Below are positions 9,006-19,218 of a DNA stretch of 41,774 nucleotides, piece by piece; within the stretch, counting starts at the first letter, position 1, and each line of letters begins with the position of its first letter. The DNA comes from Actinomycetota bacterium (lineage in GTDB: Bacteria > Actinomycetota > Actinomycetes > Nanopelagicales > Nanopelagicaceae). Position numbers and translations under genes: made by a program. The stretch spans positions 1-41,774 of the forward strand of contig JAPLBF010000009.1 in assembly GCA_026392825.1 (NCBI GenBank), given 5' to 3'. The notes below the pieces were generated by a model, which was not told where the DNA came from, ran no database searches, and saw nothing but the letters and a program-made list of their open reading frames with translations.

Positions 9006-9712
9006 TGTTAAGAGTTAAGAACTTAACTGTTGATCACGGAGCAATTCGTGCACTTCACGGAGTCTCTATCTCAATTGAGAAAGGCCAGTTGGCCGCAGTA
9101 ATCGGCGCAAATGGTGCAGGCAAGACCACTCTTTTGCGCACCCTTTCTGGGCTAAATAAAGCAACAGATGGAAGTGCAACGTGGGGCGATCTCAATGTTT
9201 TGCATTCAAAGCCAGAATCGCTGGTGCGCCACGGAATTTCACACGTCAGCGAAGGAAAGTCTGTTATTCCTGAATTAACTGTTTCTGAGAATTTAGATTT
9301 AGGCGCGCTCTGGCGTCGTAATCGTAAAGAGTCAGCACAATCTAAGAATGAAGTAGTCGAACTCTTTCCTCGCTTAGGTGAACGACTTTCACAACGCGCT
9401 GATTCACTTTCCGGTGGAGAACGACAAATGTTGGCAATTGGTCGATCAATGATGTCCAAGCCGCAACTGCTTTTACTGGATGAACCCTCTCTTGGGCTTG
9501 CACCTCTAGTAGTTGAACAAATTTTCCAATCTATTCGCGATCTGACAAATTCACTTGGATTGACCGTGATTTTGGTTGAGCAGAATGCGATAGGCGCTTT
9601 GAAGATTGCTGATATCGGAATCGTTTTAAATCTTGGTTCTATCGCCGCGACAGGTAGCGCAGCTGCGCTTAGAGATGATCCCGCAGTGCGCGCTGCTTAC
9701 TTGGGGTTCTAA
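9005..9712 (+). CDS. livF: LivF-type ABC transporter ATP-binding protein
   Basis: The second ATPase of the importer, 235 residues, with Walker A GANGAGKT (34-41), an intact signature LSGGERQM, Walker B LLLLDEPSLGL and the switch His replaced by Gln (LVEQNA), which is usual in LivF. It starts within the livG stop (TAATG, 1-base overlap), so the two ATPases are coupled. Substrate specificity cannot be read from the ATPases. Confidence 0.92.
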   Translation: MLRVKNLTVDHGAIRALHGVSISIEKGQLAAVIGANGAGKTTLLRTLSGLNKATDGSATWGDLNVLHSKPESLVRHGISHVSEGKSVIPELTVSENLDLGALWRRNRKESAQSKNEVVELFPRLGERLSQRADSLSGGERQMLAIGRSMMSKPQLLLLDEPSLGLAPLVVEQIFQSIRDLTNSLGLTVILVEQNAIGALKIADIGIVLNLGSIAATGSAAALRDDPAVRAAYLGF

Positions 9713-9714
9713 CT

Positions 9715-10623
9715 ATGTTTGAATTTGTAAATACTCTGCTAATCGGCATCACCGCCGGTTCTATCTACTCATTAATGGCGATCGCAATTGTGCTTGTCTG
9801 GCGTAGCACGCGCGTAGTTAACTTTGCTGCCGGTGGAATAGCTTTGGCATCAACCTTTGTCGGTTCTACAATTTTGGAAATCACTGGCTCATTCTGGATC
9901 GCTCTGCCCGTCGCTATGTTGGCAGGTGCGGCACTTTCAGCCTTTATTGAATACTTCTTCTTACGTCCGTTACTCAAGCGTTCTGGTGATAAGAACCAGG
10001 AAATTTTCTTACCGATTATTGCAACGCTGGGCATCCTCGGAATTATGAAAGCAGTTCTTCACTTTATTTACGGAGAGAAAATTGGAGTTTTATCGCCGCC
10101 ACTTTCAGACAAGGGATTTATCGTCTCAGGTGAAAGCATCGCTCTTTCTCCACTGCGCCTTTTGATTCTTGGGATTGTTCTTCTACTTATGATCGCTTTA
10201 ACCCTGATTTTTCAGCGTACAAATATAGGTCTTTCTTTACGGGCAGCATCTTTTGCACCTGAAATTTCAAGGTTATCCGGAATACGTGTAGATCTAGTTC
10301 GCACGGTTGGTTGGGCAATATCTGGCGCCGCTGGCGCTACTGCAGGAATCTTGCAGACTGTAAATGGTTCTGGGGCTGTCACACCCGAAGCATTTGAATT
10401 TAGCTTGCTATTAGTTTTTGGCTTTGTGGCGGCAGTGATCGGCGGAATCGAAAGCTTGGTTGGAGCGGTCGTAGGTGGCTTAACTCTTGGAATCATCTTG
10501 GCGATTATTTTGATGTATCTCGGAAGTTCGCTGGTCTTCTTTGCCGCTTTCTTGATCTTGATTTTGGTTTTACTTTTGCGACCAAACGGCATCATCGGAG
10601 TTAAAGGTGGGCGCCGTGCATAG
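9715..10623 (+). CDS. livH: LivH-type ABC transporter permease
   Basis: A 302-residue polytopic membrane protein with about eight hydrophobic segments, matching the LivH branch of branched-chain-amino-acid-type permeases: GITAGSIYSLMAIAIVLVWR at the start, VNFAAGGIALAS, RAASFAPEISRLSGI before the coupling region, and VVGGLTLGII in the C-terminal half. It begins 2 bases after livF and its end overlaps livM. It forms the channel together with LivM. Confidence 0.92.
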   Translation: MFEFVNTLLIGITAGSIYSLMAIAIVLVWRSTRVVNFAAGGIALASTFVGSTILEITGSFWIALPVAMLAGAALSAFIEYFFLRPLLKRSGDKNQEIFLPIIATLGILGIMKAVLHFIYGEKIGVLSPPLSDKGFIVSGESIALSPLRLLILGIVLLLMIALTLIFQRTNIGLSLRAASFAPEISRLSGIRVDLVRTVGWAISGAAGATAGILQTVNGSGAVTPEAFEFSLLLVFGFVAAVIGGIESLVGAVVGGLTLGIILAIILMYLGSSLVFFAAFLILILVLLLRPNGIIGVKGGRRA

Positions 10624-11596
10624 TCGTCACATTACAAATAAGCATCGCTTTATTGGCTTTGTACTCATTGGACTAGTTGTTTACATCTTGAGCAATATCG
10701 TGGATGAATGGCGGGCTTACCAAGGAGCAACCGTCGCCGTATTCGTCGTCGCGATTGCTTCAGTTATTTTGTTAACTGGTTACTCTGGCCAAATCTCACT
10801 TGGACACGGTGCGCTACTTGCTGTCGGTGCTTACACAGCGGCACTTACACAAATTTATTTCAGCGCGCCAATTTGGATCTGTTTTGTAGCAGCAGTTTTA
10901 TCAACAGCACTCTTTGGCGCAATTCTTGGAGCGGCAGCTGCGCGATTGTCTGGACCATATTTAGCGGGAACAACTTTGGCGCTAGCCGTTGGACTACTTT
11001 CGATTGCAAATCAATTTTCGATTTTAGGTGGAGAGCAGGGAATTACTTTTGATGCGGGATGGCCGCCGCTTTCACTTGGAGAAACTTTTACGCAATACAA
11101 ATGGTTCTTATGGATTGCGACTTTGACGGCCCTCATTTCGTTGTGGTGGATACAAAATATTTTGCGCTCTCGCTATGGCCGAAGCTGGCGTGCGGTGAAG
11201 TCCAATGAAGTCGCCGCCGAGCTGGTCGGAATCCACCTTGGCCGCTCCAAGGTCCTAGCCTTCACCGTCAGCGCAGGGATAGCCGGGCTAGCCGGAGCCT
11301 TGCTCGCAATGACCGTAAATAACGTCTCACCAAGCGCTTTTCCGCTCGCTTTGTCCTTCTCGATTGCAACGGGGGCGGTCCTCTCTGGCGTAAACACCCT
11401 CGGAGGCGTCATGATTGGCTCACTAGCACTGGTCGCGATTCCGCTTATCGCCACATCGATCTCTGATCGTTGGAGCGGTTCAGAGAATCTAGCCACGGTG
11501 TTGCCTGACTTTATAGTCAGTGCGCTCTTGATCTTGACGGTCTTCATAGCCCCGAAAGGTCCGATCGAGAAGCATCGGTCGCGTCATAGTAAGTAA
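10616..11596 (+). CDS. livM: LivM-type ABC transporter permease
   Basis: The second permease of the importer, about 326 residues, with nine or so hydrophobic segments and the LivM motifs YSGQISLGHGALLAVGAYTAA and GRSWRAVKSNEVAAELVGI followed by AGLAGALLA. I chose GTG 10616, which follows AAAGGTGGGC and overlaps livH by 8 bases; GTG 10607 is an alternative with its own GGAG site. From about 11180 on, the base composition jumps from about 45% to about 57% GC by manual count, with many GTC, CTC and GCC codons, although the reading frame and family match continue. A short hairpin (11606-11623) follows the stop. Confidence 0.9.
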   Translation: MHSRHITNKHRFIGFVLIGLVVYILSNIVDEWRAYQGATVAVFVVAIASVILLTGYSGQISLGHGALLAVGAYTAALTQIYFSAPIWICFVAAVLSTALFGAILGAAAARLSGPYLAGTTLALAVGLLSIANQFSILGGEQGITFDAGWPPLSLGETFTQYKWFLWIATLTALISLWWIQNILRSRYGRSWRAVKSNEVAAELVGIHLGRSKVLAFTVSAGIAGLAGALLAMTVNNVSPSAFPLALSFSIATGAVLSGVNTLGGVMIGSLALVAIPLIATSISDRWSGSENLATVLPDFIVSALLILTVFIAPKGPIEKHRSRHSK

Positions 11597-11605
11597 AGGT
11601 AAATC

Positions 11606-11623
11606 ACTCGTATGATAACGAGT
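11606..11623 (+). promoter_or_regulatory. Hairpin between permease and binding-protein genes
   Basis: ACTCGT (11606-11611) and ACGAGT (11618-11623) form a 6-bp stem with an ATGATA loop. It lies 10 bases after the livM stop and about 50 before the binding-protein start, a place where processing or attenuation often sets the excess of binding protein over membrane subunits. No T-run follows, so it is not a classical terminator. Confidence 0.35.
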
Positions 11624-11673
11624 ACTCAGCAGTACAGATCTATCCCGTTATACCCCTCGATGGAAGGAAAAAT

Positions 11674-12981
11674 ATGATCAGAACGACTCGTCGGAAGTTT
11701 CTTGTAACTTCCGCAGTGACGGCTGTAGCTGCGCTCTCACTCTCTGTTATGCCGGCGCAAGCAATTTCGCCGCGTTCAGAGACTGGCGTAACTTCATCCA
11801 CAATCAAACTTGGCATCACACTGCCAATGACAGGCTCAGCCAGCTTCGGTTACAACCAACTACCAGGCGCGATGAAGGCATATTTTGATTATGTCAATGC
11901 AAATGGTGGCGTAAATGGTCGCAAGATCAGCCTTGTTGTAAAAAATGACGCTTATCTACCAAAGCAAGCAATTCAGAACACTCAAGATTTAATTGGCAAA
12001 GATAAAGTCCTTGCAGTTATCGGTGCTCTTGGAACAGCAAATAATAAAGCTGTTGCATCTGCGGTAAACCTTGGCCGCCGCGGAATCCCAAGCCTCTTTG
12101 TTAACACTGGCTTTAGCGGATTTACTAATCGCAAAACCTATCCAACTTCATCCACCATCTTGCCTTCATACATTATGGAAGCAAAGTTGATTGGAAAGTA
12201 TGTAAATGAGACCTATCCAACGAAGAAGGTTTGCTTGCTTTACCAGGATGATGACTTTGGCGATGACGCTCTTGTTGGCTTCGGTAAGGATTACGGCAAC
12301 TTAGTATTCACAGAAACTGTTGCTTACCCATCACTATCTCAAGGTGTGGCTGGCGTCCCAGAATCATGGATCACTAAGTTCAAAGGCAAGGGATGCGAAG
12401 TCCAGGTTGTATTCGGTGTAGCAAGTGCAACCTTGTACACAATCTTGGCCGCTGCAAAGGTGCAATATGCGCCTAAGTGGATCCTTGGTTCTGTTGGTGC
12501 AGATATCGGATCAATTAACCCAGCGACAGTTCCTTACATCATTGGTGCAACTTCGATGTCATTTATGCCATCAGTTGTTGATCCAAAGGATGAGTACGTT
12601 GAGTTGTTCAAGGAGATCAATACCAAGTACAACGCAGGAGCTAAGTTCACTAGCTGGGCACTTATCGGTATGAATACAGCATTTATTGCTGTTCAGGCCC
12701 TTCAGTCTGCTGGTAAGAACTTAACTCGTAAATCTCTTCTTGCAGCCATTGATAACAATGGTTCCAAATTTGCTCATGCTGGTTTGGTTCCGCTGAACTA
12801 TTCCAAGACAAGCAACGTCGGTTACAACGGATACTGGTTCGGTACTTTCAACCGTACTGGCGATCTTGTCCCTAACGACACATTCACATACACGCCTTAC
12901 ACCACAGATTCCGGTACCGGTGCTGTTGTGAAAACAACCTATGCTCGTCCAAAGATGCCTGCGAAGGGATTGCCTAACTAA
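11674..12981 (+). CDS. Tat-exported ABC substrate-binding protein (branched-chain amino acid family)
   Basis: A 435-residue type I periplasmic-binding-protein-like receptor that should deliver substrate to LivHM. The N-terminus has a twin-arginine motif (TTRRKFLV, residues 4-11), a hydrophobic stretch and a signal peptidase I site near AQA/IS (about residue 30); there is no lipobox Cys. The mature part starts in the family way (TSSTIKLGITLPMTGSAS), with GRKISLVVKNDAYLP and VLAVIGALGTANN. An AAGGAAAAAT ribosome site precedes the ATG, and a 77-base gap separates it from livM. Specificity is open: the family includes receptors for amino acids, amides, urea and aromatic compounds. The gene ends in TAATG, shared with the hydrolase. 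Confidence 0.9.
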   Translation: MIRTTRRKFLVTSAVTAVAALSLSVMPAQAISPRSETGVTSSTIKLGITLPMTGSASFGYNQLPGAMKAYFDYVNANGGVNGRKISLVVKNDAYLPKQAIQNTQDLIGKDKVLAVIGALGTANNKAVASAVNLGRRGIPSLFVNTGFSGFTNRKTYPTSSTILPSYIMEAKLIGKYVNETYPTKKVCLLYQDDDFGDDALVGFGKDYGNLVFTETVAYPSLSQGVAGVPESWITKFKGKGCEVQVVFGVASATLYTILAAAKVQYAPKWILGSVGADIGSINPATVPYIIGATSMSFMPSVVDPKDEYVELFKEINTKYNAGAKFTSWALIGMNTAFIAVQALQSAGKNLTRKSLLAAIDNNGSKFAHAGLVPLNYSKTSNVGYNGYWFGTFNRTGDLVPNDTFTYTPYTTDSGTGAVVKTTYARPKMPAKGLPN

Positions 12982-14627
12982 TGAGAACTACATCGTTTAA
13001 ATCACGCGCATTCGCGCTAGTTTCAACAACTGCGTTGCTTGCAACGCTCGTAGTTGCCTCACCAGCTCACGCTGCGGCAACTGGTCCAACTTGCGTTGGA
13101 ACAACACCAGTACAGACATGTACTGGTACAACATCTGACGGCGCTGCCTACAAGATGGTTGTTCCTGCCTCATTTAATGGCACCGTAACTATCTGGTCAC
13201 ACGGGTTTGGTTCAAACACCTATGTGCCTGGTTACACGTTACCGATTGACTCTTCAGCGCAATTAGCTCCAAACGGTCCTGGTGACAACGGCGGAAACGC
13301 TGAACTCATTAAGTACCTAACTGATAAGGGCGTTGCTGTTATGGGTTCTGGTTTCAGTACTCAGGCATGGAACCTTGATGAAGCGCTAAAGACCAACGCA
13401 GAACTCGTTGGAATCTTTAAGACTAAGTTCACAACAACTAAGAAGGTTGTTGCTTGGGGTTACTCAATGGGTGGCGGAATTACTCAGGCATTTGCTGAGA
13501 AGAACCCAGAGCTACTTGCTTCAGCTGCGGTTATGAACCCAGTTGATTCATTTAACTCACAGACCAAGTACTTCATCGATATGTTGTGGCTACTTAAAAC
13601 TTGGTTTGATCCATCAATTAAGTTATCTGGTTATGCACCAGGACTTGCTGGCGATCTGCAGATGATCGGAGACGGCGCTAAATACGCTGCATTGCTCGGT
13701 GCTCTTAAGGCCGGTGTTGCAACAGGTGCTTGGCCAACAACTTCAAGTGCATCAGCAAAAGCACTTGAGGCTAAGGGAATTCCATCACGCAGTGCGCTCT
13801 TGATGATCGGTCTTTTGTCCGGTGTCAGCACCCAGAGCACATCCTTTGACAGCATCTCAACCCCTGGTGGCGCAGCTGTTACTGCATGGCCATTGGCATA
13901 TGCACCAGCACTTGCCGTTCTAGAGAACATCGCCGGTATGTTGAATTATGCACTTGCCGGTGCACGCGATCTGGAAACGAAGATGGGTGGAGTTTGGGCG
14001 GATACCCAGAAGACTGATTACGCAAAGCAGTTAAGCGATGAAGATCGCACAATCTTTAACGCAGGTCTTGGTGGTAACGCATCAATCGCTGGAATGTTGT
14101 CGACACTTGTCGCTGCAAATCCAGATGCACCACGCATCAAGGGTGATGCTGCTGCAATGGCAAAGGCTGCTGCTGCCTACAATCACACTGGAAAGATCAA
14201 AGTCCCAACAGTGATGATGATCGGCCAGCACGATCCAATCGAGCCAGCCGGAATCATTCAGCGCTACTCTGATTTATATGAGGAAGACTTTGCTGCCGCA
14301 AAGGCTGCTGCTAAGAAAGCCGCTCAAAAGAGCGGTGCATACGCAGCACCAGTGCGTAAGTTGCAAGTTCTTTGGAGCGTAACTCCTAAGACTTGGTCAA
14401 AGTTCAATGCTGACGGAACACCAGTGTCAATAGCAAATACACCAGGTGCCGGTCACACCAACTTCACTATGGCCCAATACAAGCTCGTAATCGATACTGC
14501 ACTTGCTGCAGCCGAGACCGGTAACTTGCCTTGGAACGCTGCGCAGTTATCAAAGGTCAACCGTGCCAAGGGTCTGAAGATAGATCGTGACACGCTCTAT
14601 CCATATCTAAAGTACTTCAACCAGTAA
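12981..14627 (+). CDS. Secreted alpha/beta hydrolase
   Basis: A 548-residue exported protein with a Sec signal peptide (cleavage near AHA/AAT, residue 31) and an alpha/beta-hydrolase fold. The nucleophile elbow is GYSMGG (Ser162), an oxyanion-type SHGFGS lies at 73-78, the acid is probably the Asp in GQHDPIEP and the base the His in GAGHTNF. Cys38 and Cys47 may form a disulfide. It overlaps the substrate-binding protein gene by 1 base and is the last gene before a strong terminator, so it belongs to the importer operon. The natural reading is that it cleaves an external ester, amide or peptide whose product the importer takes up. The substrate is not recognisable; a hydrolase gene is often found near alr-tsaE in actinobacteria, but I cannot say this is its orthologue. 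Confidence 0.82.
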   Translation: MRTTSFKSRAFALVSTTALLATLVVASPAHAAATGPTCVGTTPVQTCTGTTSDGAAYKMVVPASFNGTVTIWSHGFGSNTYVPGYTLPIDSSAQLAPNGPGDNGGNAELIKYLTDKGVAVMGSGFSTQAWNLDEALKTNAELVGIFKTKFTTTKKVVAWGYSMGGGITQAFAEKNPELLASAAVMNPVDSFNSQTKYFIDMLWLLKTWFDPSIKLSGYAPGLAGDLQMIGDGAKYAALLGALKAGVATGAWPTTSSASAKALEAKGIPSRSALLMIGLLSGVSTQSTSFDSISTPGGAAVTAWPLAYAPALAVLENIAGMLNYALAGARDLETKMGGVWADTQKTDYAKQLSDEDRTIFNAGLGGNASIAGMLSTLVAANPDAPRIKGDAAAMAKAAAAYNHTGKIKVPTVMMIGQHDPIEPAGIIQRYSDLYEEDFAAAKAAAKKAAQKSGAYAAPVRKLQVLWSVTPKTWSKFNADGTPVSIANTPGAGHTNFTMAQYKLVIDTALAAAETGNLPWNAAQLSKVNRAKGLKIDRDTLYPYLKYFNQ

Positions 14628-14653
14628 TTTCTAAGTTGAAGTAAAGATCCTAA

Positions 14654-14694
14654 GAAACAGGGGTCGCGCGAAAGCGCGGCCCCTGTTTCTTTTT
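14654..14694 (+). terminator. Intrinsic terminator after the hydrolase
   Basis: A 16-bp stem (14654-14669 with 14674-14689, one T-G pair) closes a GAAA tetraloop and is followed by TTTTT. It cleanly separates the importer/hydrolase operon from tsaE. Confidence 0.9.
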
Positions 14695-14700
14695 CGCTAG

Positions 14701-14706
14701 TACCCT
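14701..14706 (+). promoter_or_regulatory. Predicted -10 element for leaderless tsaE transcript
   Basis: TACCCT fits TAnnnT and ends 8 bases before the tsaE ATG. No Shine-Dalgarno sequence is present between, and a terminator lies just upstream, so a promoter is required here. Confidence 0.45.
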
Positions 14707-14714
14707 TAACCACT

Positions 14715-15152
14715 ATGAAGATCGCATCAGCGCAAGAGATGTTTGATCTTGGAAAAAGACTTGGCGCACAACTTCGTGCCGGAGATTTGATTCTATTAAA
14801 TGGCCCACTTGGCGCTGGCAAGACTGTGCTGGTTCAGGGAATCGGCGCGGCCCTGGGTTTTACCGAAGTAACTTCCCCAACTTTTGTGATTTCACGTATT
14901 CATAAAGGCCCGTTGTCACTAATTCACGTTGATACATATCGTTTATTGGAAAGCGGCAAAGCAGCACTGTACTTAGATGATTTAGATCTAGATTCCGTGC
15001 GCGAGAGTGCAGTCACCGTTATCGAATGGGGCGGGGAAGAATCTGCCCGGTTATCTGATGAGCGGTTAGAAATTGATATTGATCGCAGTGATGAAGAGCG
15101 CGCTGTAACTTGGCGCGCCATCGGTCCTCGCTGGGCGGAGTTTAAGTTATGA
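14715..15152 (+). CDS. tsaE: tRNA t6A synthesis ATPase TsaE
   Basis: TsaE is the ATPase partner of TsaB and TsaD in making N6-threonylcarbamoyladenosine at position 37 of ANN-decoding tRNAs. The 145-residue protein has Walker A GPLGAGKT (30-37), the family motif TSPTFVISRIH, an HVDTYRL segment and the conserved VIEWGG near residue 103. The gene follows the hydrolase terminator and starts a unit tsaE-tsaB-rimI-tsaD joined by three 4-base overlaps. Confidence 0.95.
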   Translation: MKIASAQEMFDLGKRLGAQLRAGDLILLNGPLGAGKTVLVQGIGAALGFTEVTSPTFVISRIHKGPLSLIHVDTYRLLESGKAALYLDDLDLDSVRESAVTVIEWGGEESARLSDERLEIDIDRSDEERAVTWRAIGPRWAEFKL

Positions 15153-15682
15153 CAATTTCACTTGCAATTGATACTGCAACATCGCGCACGATTGTCGGGA
15201 TTATTGAAGGCGATAAAGTTTTATTTGAAGCCTTTCACGAAGGTGCAACTGAACACGGTTTTGCAATTACTGAACTTGTCACCAAAGCGTTAGAGATCTG
15301 CCCTAAGCCTGATCAAGTAGTTGTTGGTATGGGACCTGGGCCATTTACCGGTCTTCGTGTGGGAATTACCTTCGCGCATTCATTTGCACTGGCTTGCGAG
15401 ATTCCGGTGATTGGCGTTTGCTCACTTGATGCCATTGACATCAAGGAAAGTGAATACACCGTGGCGATCGATGCGCGGCGCAAAGAAATTTACTGGGCAA
15501 AATATAAAGATGGCCTTCGTATTTCGGGCCCCGCGGTGAACAAGCCCGCTGAGGTCGGTAACTTTATTATTGACCAGTACCCAGATTTAAAGAAGCTGGT
15601 TGCCTTAAGTACTTCGCAAAATATTACTGAGCCGATGTATCTGCGCCGCCCTGATGCGGTGCCGACGGCGGAGCGAACATGA
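15149..15682 (+). CDS. tsaB: t6A scaffold protein TsaB
   Basis: TsaB is the inactive ASKHA-fold paralogue that dimerises with TsaD. The 177-residue product shows LAIDTATSRTIVGI at the start and the diagnostic VVGMGPGPFTGLRVGI. It is somewhat shorter than many homologues (about 200-230 residues), mostly in the C-terminal half, but ends in the usual PMYLRRPDA segment, so it appears complete. It overlaps tsaE and rimI by 4 bases each. Confidence 0.94.
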   Translation: MTISLAIDTATSRTIVGIIEGDKVLFEAFHEGATEHGFAITELVTKALEICPKPDQVVVGMGPGPFTGLRVGITFAHSFALACEIPVIGVCSLDAIDIKESEYTVAIDARRKEIYWAKYKDGLRISGPAVNKPAEVGNFIIDQYPDLKKLVALSTSQNITEPMYLRRPDAVPTAERT

Positions 15683-16137
15683 TTTCTTACCGCGATGCAA
15701 TGCAACTTGATCTTCCAGTCTTGGTATCTATGGAGCGCGTGCTCTTTGCAGATTCACCTTGGTCGATGGGGCAATTTAAAGAAGAGTTCAAAGGTGTTCC
15801 AAATTCGCGCTATTTCTTAGTTGCGGTAAATGATGAAGATCAGATCGTGGGATACGCAGGAGTTTTGGTTGTGGCACATGGCGTAGAAGCCGATGTTTTA
15901 ACCGTTGGCGTTCTGCCGGAGTATCTGCGCCAAGGTATTGCTACCCACTTTATGGCTGAGCTAGAAAAGTGGTCGATTTCAAAGCAAGCCCCGGCGATGA
16001 TGTTGGAAGTTGGTACGGAAAATACCGCTGCAATCACGTTATATGAAAAGTTGGGTTATGAGAGCATCTCAACTCGCAAAGGTTATTACGGACCTGGTTT
16101 AGATGCCTTTGTGATGCGTAAGGAGCTCAATTTATGA
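15679..16137 (+). CDS. rimI: Ribosomal-protein-alanine N-acetyltransferase RimI
   Basis: A 152-residue GNAT acetyltransferase; RimI acetylates the N-terminus of ribosomal protein S18 and has wider N-terminal targets in actinobacteria. The acetyl-CoA loop is RQGIATHFM, preceded by [10 protein letters not shown], and the [20 protein letters not shown] segment is characteristic of the RimI group. Its place between tsaB and tsaD, with 4-base overlaps on both sides, is the standard actinobacterial arrangement and supports the name. Confidence 0.93.
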   Translation: MISYRDAMQLDLPVLVSMERVLFADSPWSMGQFKEEFKGVPNSRYFLVAVNDEDQIVGYAGVLVVAHGVEADVLTVGVLPEYLRQGIATHFMAELEKWSISKQAPAMMLEVGTENTAAITLYEKLGYESISTRKGYYGPGLDAFVMRKELNL

Positions 16138-17165
16138 GTGAACCAATTGTTTTAGGAATTGAAACGTCTTGCGATGAAACCGCAATCGGAATAGTTCGCG
16201 GGCGAAAGCTATTGGCAAACGTCATTGCCTCTAGCGTTGATGAACATGCGCGCTTTGGGGGAGTTGTACCTGAAATCGCAAGCCGCGCACATCTGGAAGC
16301 GATGTTGCCCAGCATTGAAAAAGCGGTGCGCGATGCTGGTATTTCGCTAAAAGATGTAGACGCTGTTGCAGTCACCGCTGGCCCTGGTTTAGTCGGTGCG
16401 CTTTTGGTTGGCGTTGCTTCAGCCAGCGGATTGGCACTGGGCCTTGGTAAACCTTTATATGGAGTTAATCATTTAGCCGCACATATCAGCGTTGATTACT
16501 TAACTCATGATCTGCCAACTGATCCAACAATTGCACTTTTGGTAAGTGGCGGACATTCTTCACTTTTACAAGTAAATGACATCACATCATCGATTACCAA
16601 ACTTGGTGCAACAATGGATGATGCGGCAGGGGAGGCTTTCGATAAAATTGCTCGCGTTATGGGACTTGGTTTTCCTGGTGGGCCAGCAATAGACAAGAGT
16701 GCGCAATCTGGTTCGCCCACAGCAATTGATTTTCCACGTGGTTTAACAACTAGCAATGATTGGGCAACTCGCCCTTACGATTTTTCATTCTCTGGTTTAA
16801 AAACAGCTGTTGCTAGATATTTAGAAAGTACGCCAAATTATGCAAAGGGCGATGTCGCCGCATCTTTTCAAGAATCAATTATTGATGTGTTGCTTCAAAA
16901 ATCTTTGGCCGCTTGCAAGGCCACCGGAATTGATTCCTTAGTAATTGCTGGCGGAGTGGCCGCTAATTCCAGACTTCGATATCTGGCCGAGCAGCGCTGC
17001 GAAAGCGCGGGGGTTCGCTTGCGGATCCCAAGCCCGGCGCTCTGCACCGATAACGGGGCAATGGTCGCTGCCTTGGGCTCTCTGATGGTCGCAGCGGGGC
17101 GCAAACCTGGGCCACAGGCCTTTGATGCCGATTCAGCCCTCCAAGTTGAGCGAGTTGCCCTCTAG
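16134..17165 (+). CDS. tsaD: tRNA threonylcarbamoyltransferase TsaD
   Basis: TsaD transfers the threonylcarbamoyl group onto A37 of tRNA. The 343-residue protein has [10 protein letters not shown] at the N-terminus, the metal ligands His113 and His117 in VNHLAAHI, and the third ligand Asp in [12 protein letters not shown]. The final 240 bases are about 62% GC against about 42% in sampled rows of the earlier part, with no break in the protein family match. The predicted groES promoter lies over its last codons. Confidence 0.96.
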   Translation: MSEPIVLGIETSCDETAIGIVRGRKLLANVIASSVDEHARFGGVVPEIASRAHLEAMLPSIEKAVRDAGISLKDVDAVAVTAGPGLVGALLVGVASASGLALGLGKPLYGVNHLAAHISVDYLTHDLPTDPTIALLVSGGHSSLLQVNDITSSITKLGATMDDAAGEAFDKIARVMGLGFPGGPAIDKSAQSGSPTAIDFPRGLTTSNDWATRPYDFSFSGLKTAVARYLESTPNYAKGDVAASFQESIIDVLLQKSLAACKATGIDSLVIAGGVAANSRLRYLAEQRCESAGVRLRIPSPALCTDNGAMVAALGSLMVAAGRKPGPQAFDADSALQVERVAL

Positions 17166-17174
17166 AACTACAGT
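17146..17174 (+). promoter_or_regulatory. Predicted heat-shock promoter of groES-groEL
   Basis: TTGAGC (17146-17151), a 17-base spacer and TACAGT (17169-17174) form a housekeeping-type promoter that starts inside the end of tsaD. The predicted start (about 17181) falls inside the adjoining CIRCE element, as expected for HrcA repression. Confidence 0.6.
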
Positions 17175-17200
17175 TAGCACTCTCAGCCCCACACTGCTAA
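17174..17200 (+). promoter_or_regulatory. CIRCE operator (HrcA site)
   Basis: TTAGCACTC (17174-17182), a 9-base spacer and CACTGCTAA (17192-17200) match the CIRCE consensus TTAGCACTC-N9-GAGTGCTAA exactly in the left arm and 7 of 9 in the right. It ends 17 bases before the groES start. Confidence 0.88.
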
Positions 17201-17217
17201 TTGAAGGAGAAAAAACC

Positions 17218-19151
<1,934 letters not shown>

Positions 19152-19162
19152 TTGATAAATAG

Positions 19163-19206
19163 GAAATCCCCCGTACTCACTGAGTGCGGGGGATTTCTTA
19201 TTTCTA
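19163..19206. terminator. Bidirectional terminator between groEL and whiB
   Basis: GAAATCCCCCG (19163-19173) pairs with CGGGGGATTTC (19187-19197), extended inward by five more pairs (one T-G) to an ACT loop. T-rich sequence follows on the plus strand (TTATTTCT), and TTTCCTATTT follows on the minus strand, so it can serve both convergent genes. Confidence 0.85.
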
Positions 19207-19218
19207 ATATGTTTTTTC

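Noticed and set aside
11170-11596. Horizontally acquired or chimeric 3' end of livM because of its high GC
   Set aside because: The family match and membrane pattern continue without a break, and similar GC shifts occur beside other promoters in clearly native core genes.
17122-17217. Upstream extension of the groES frame
   Set aside because: It would translate the promoter and CIRCE operator; ATG 17218 has a strong ribosome site and matches the GroES family start.
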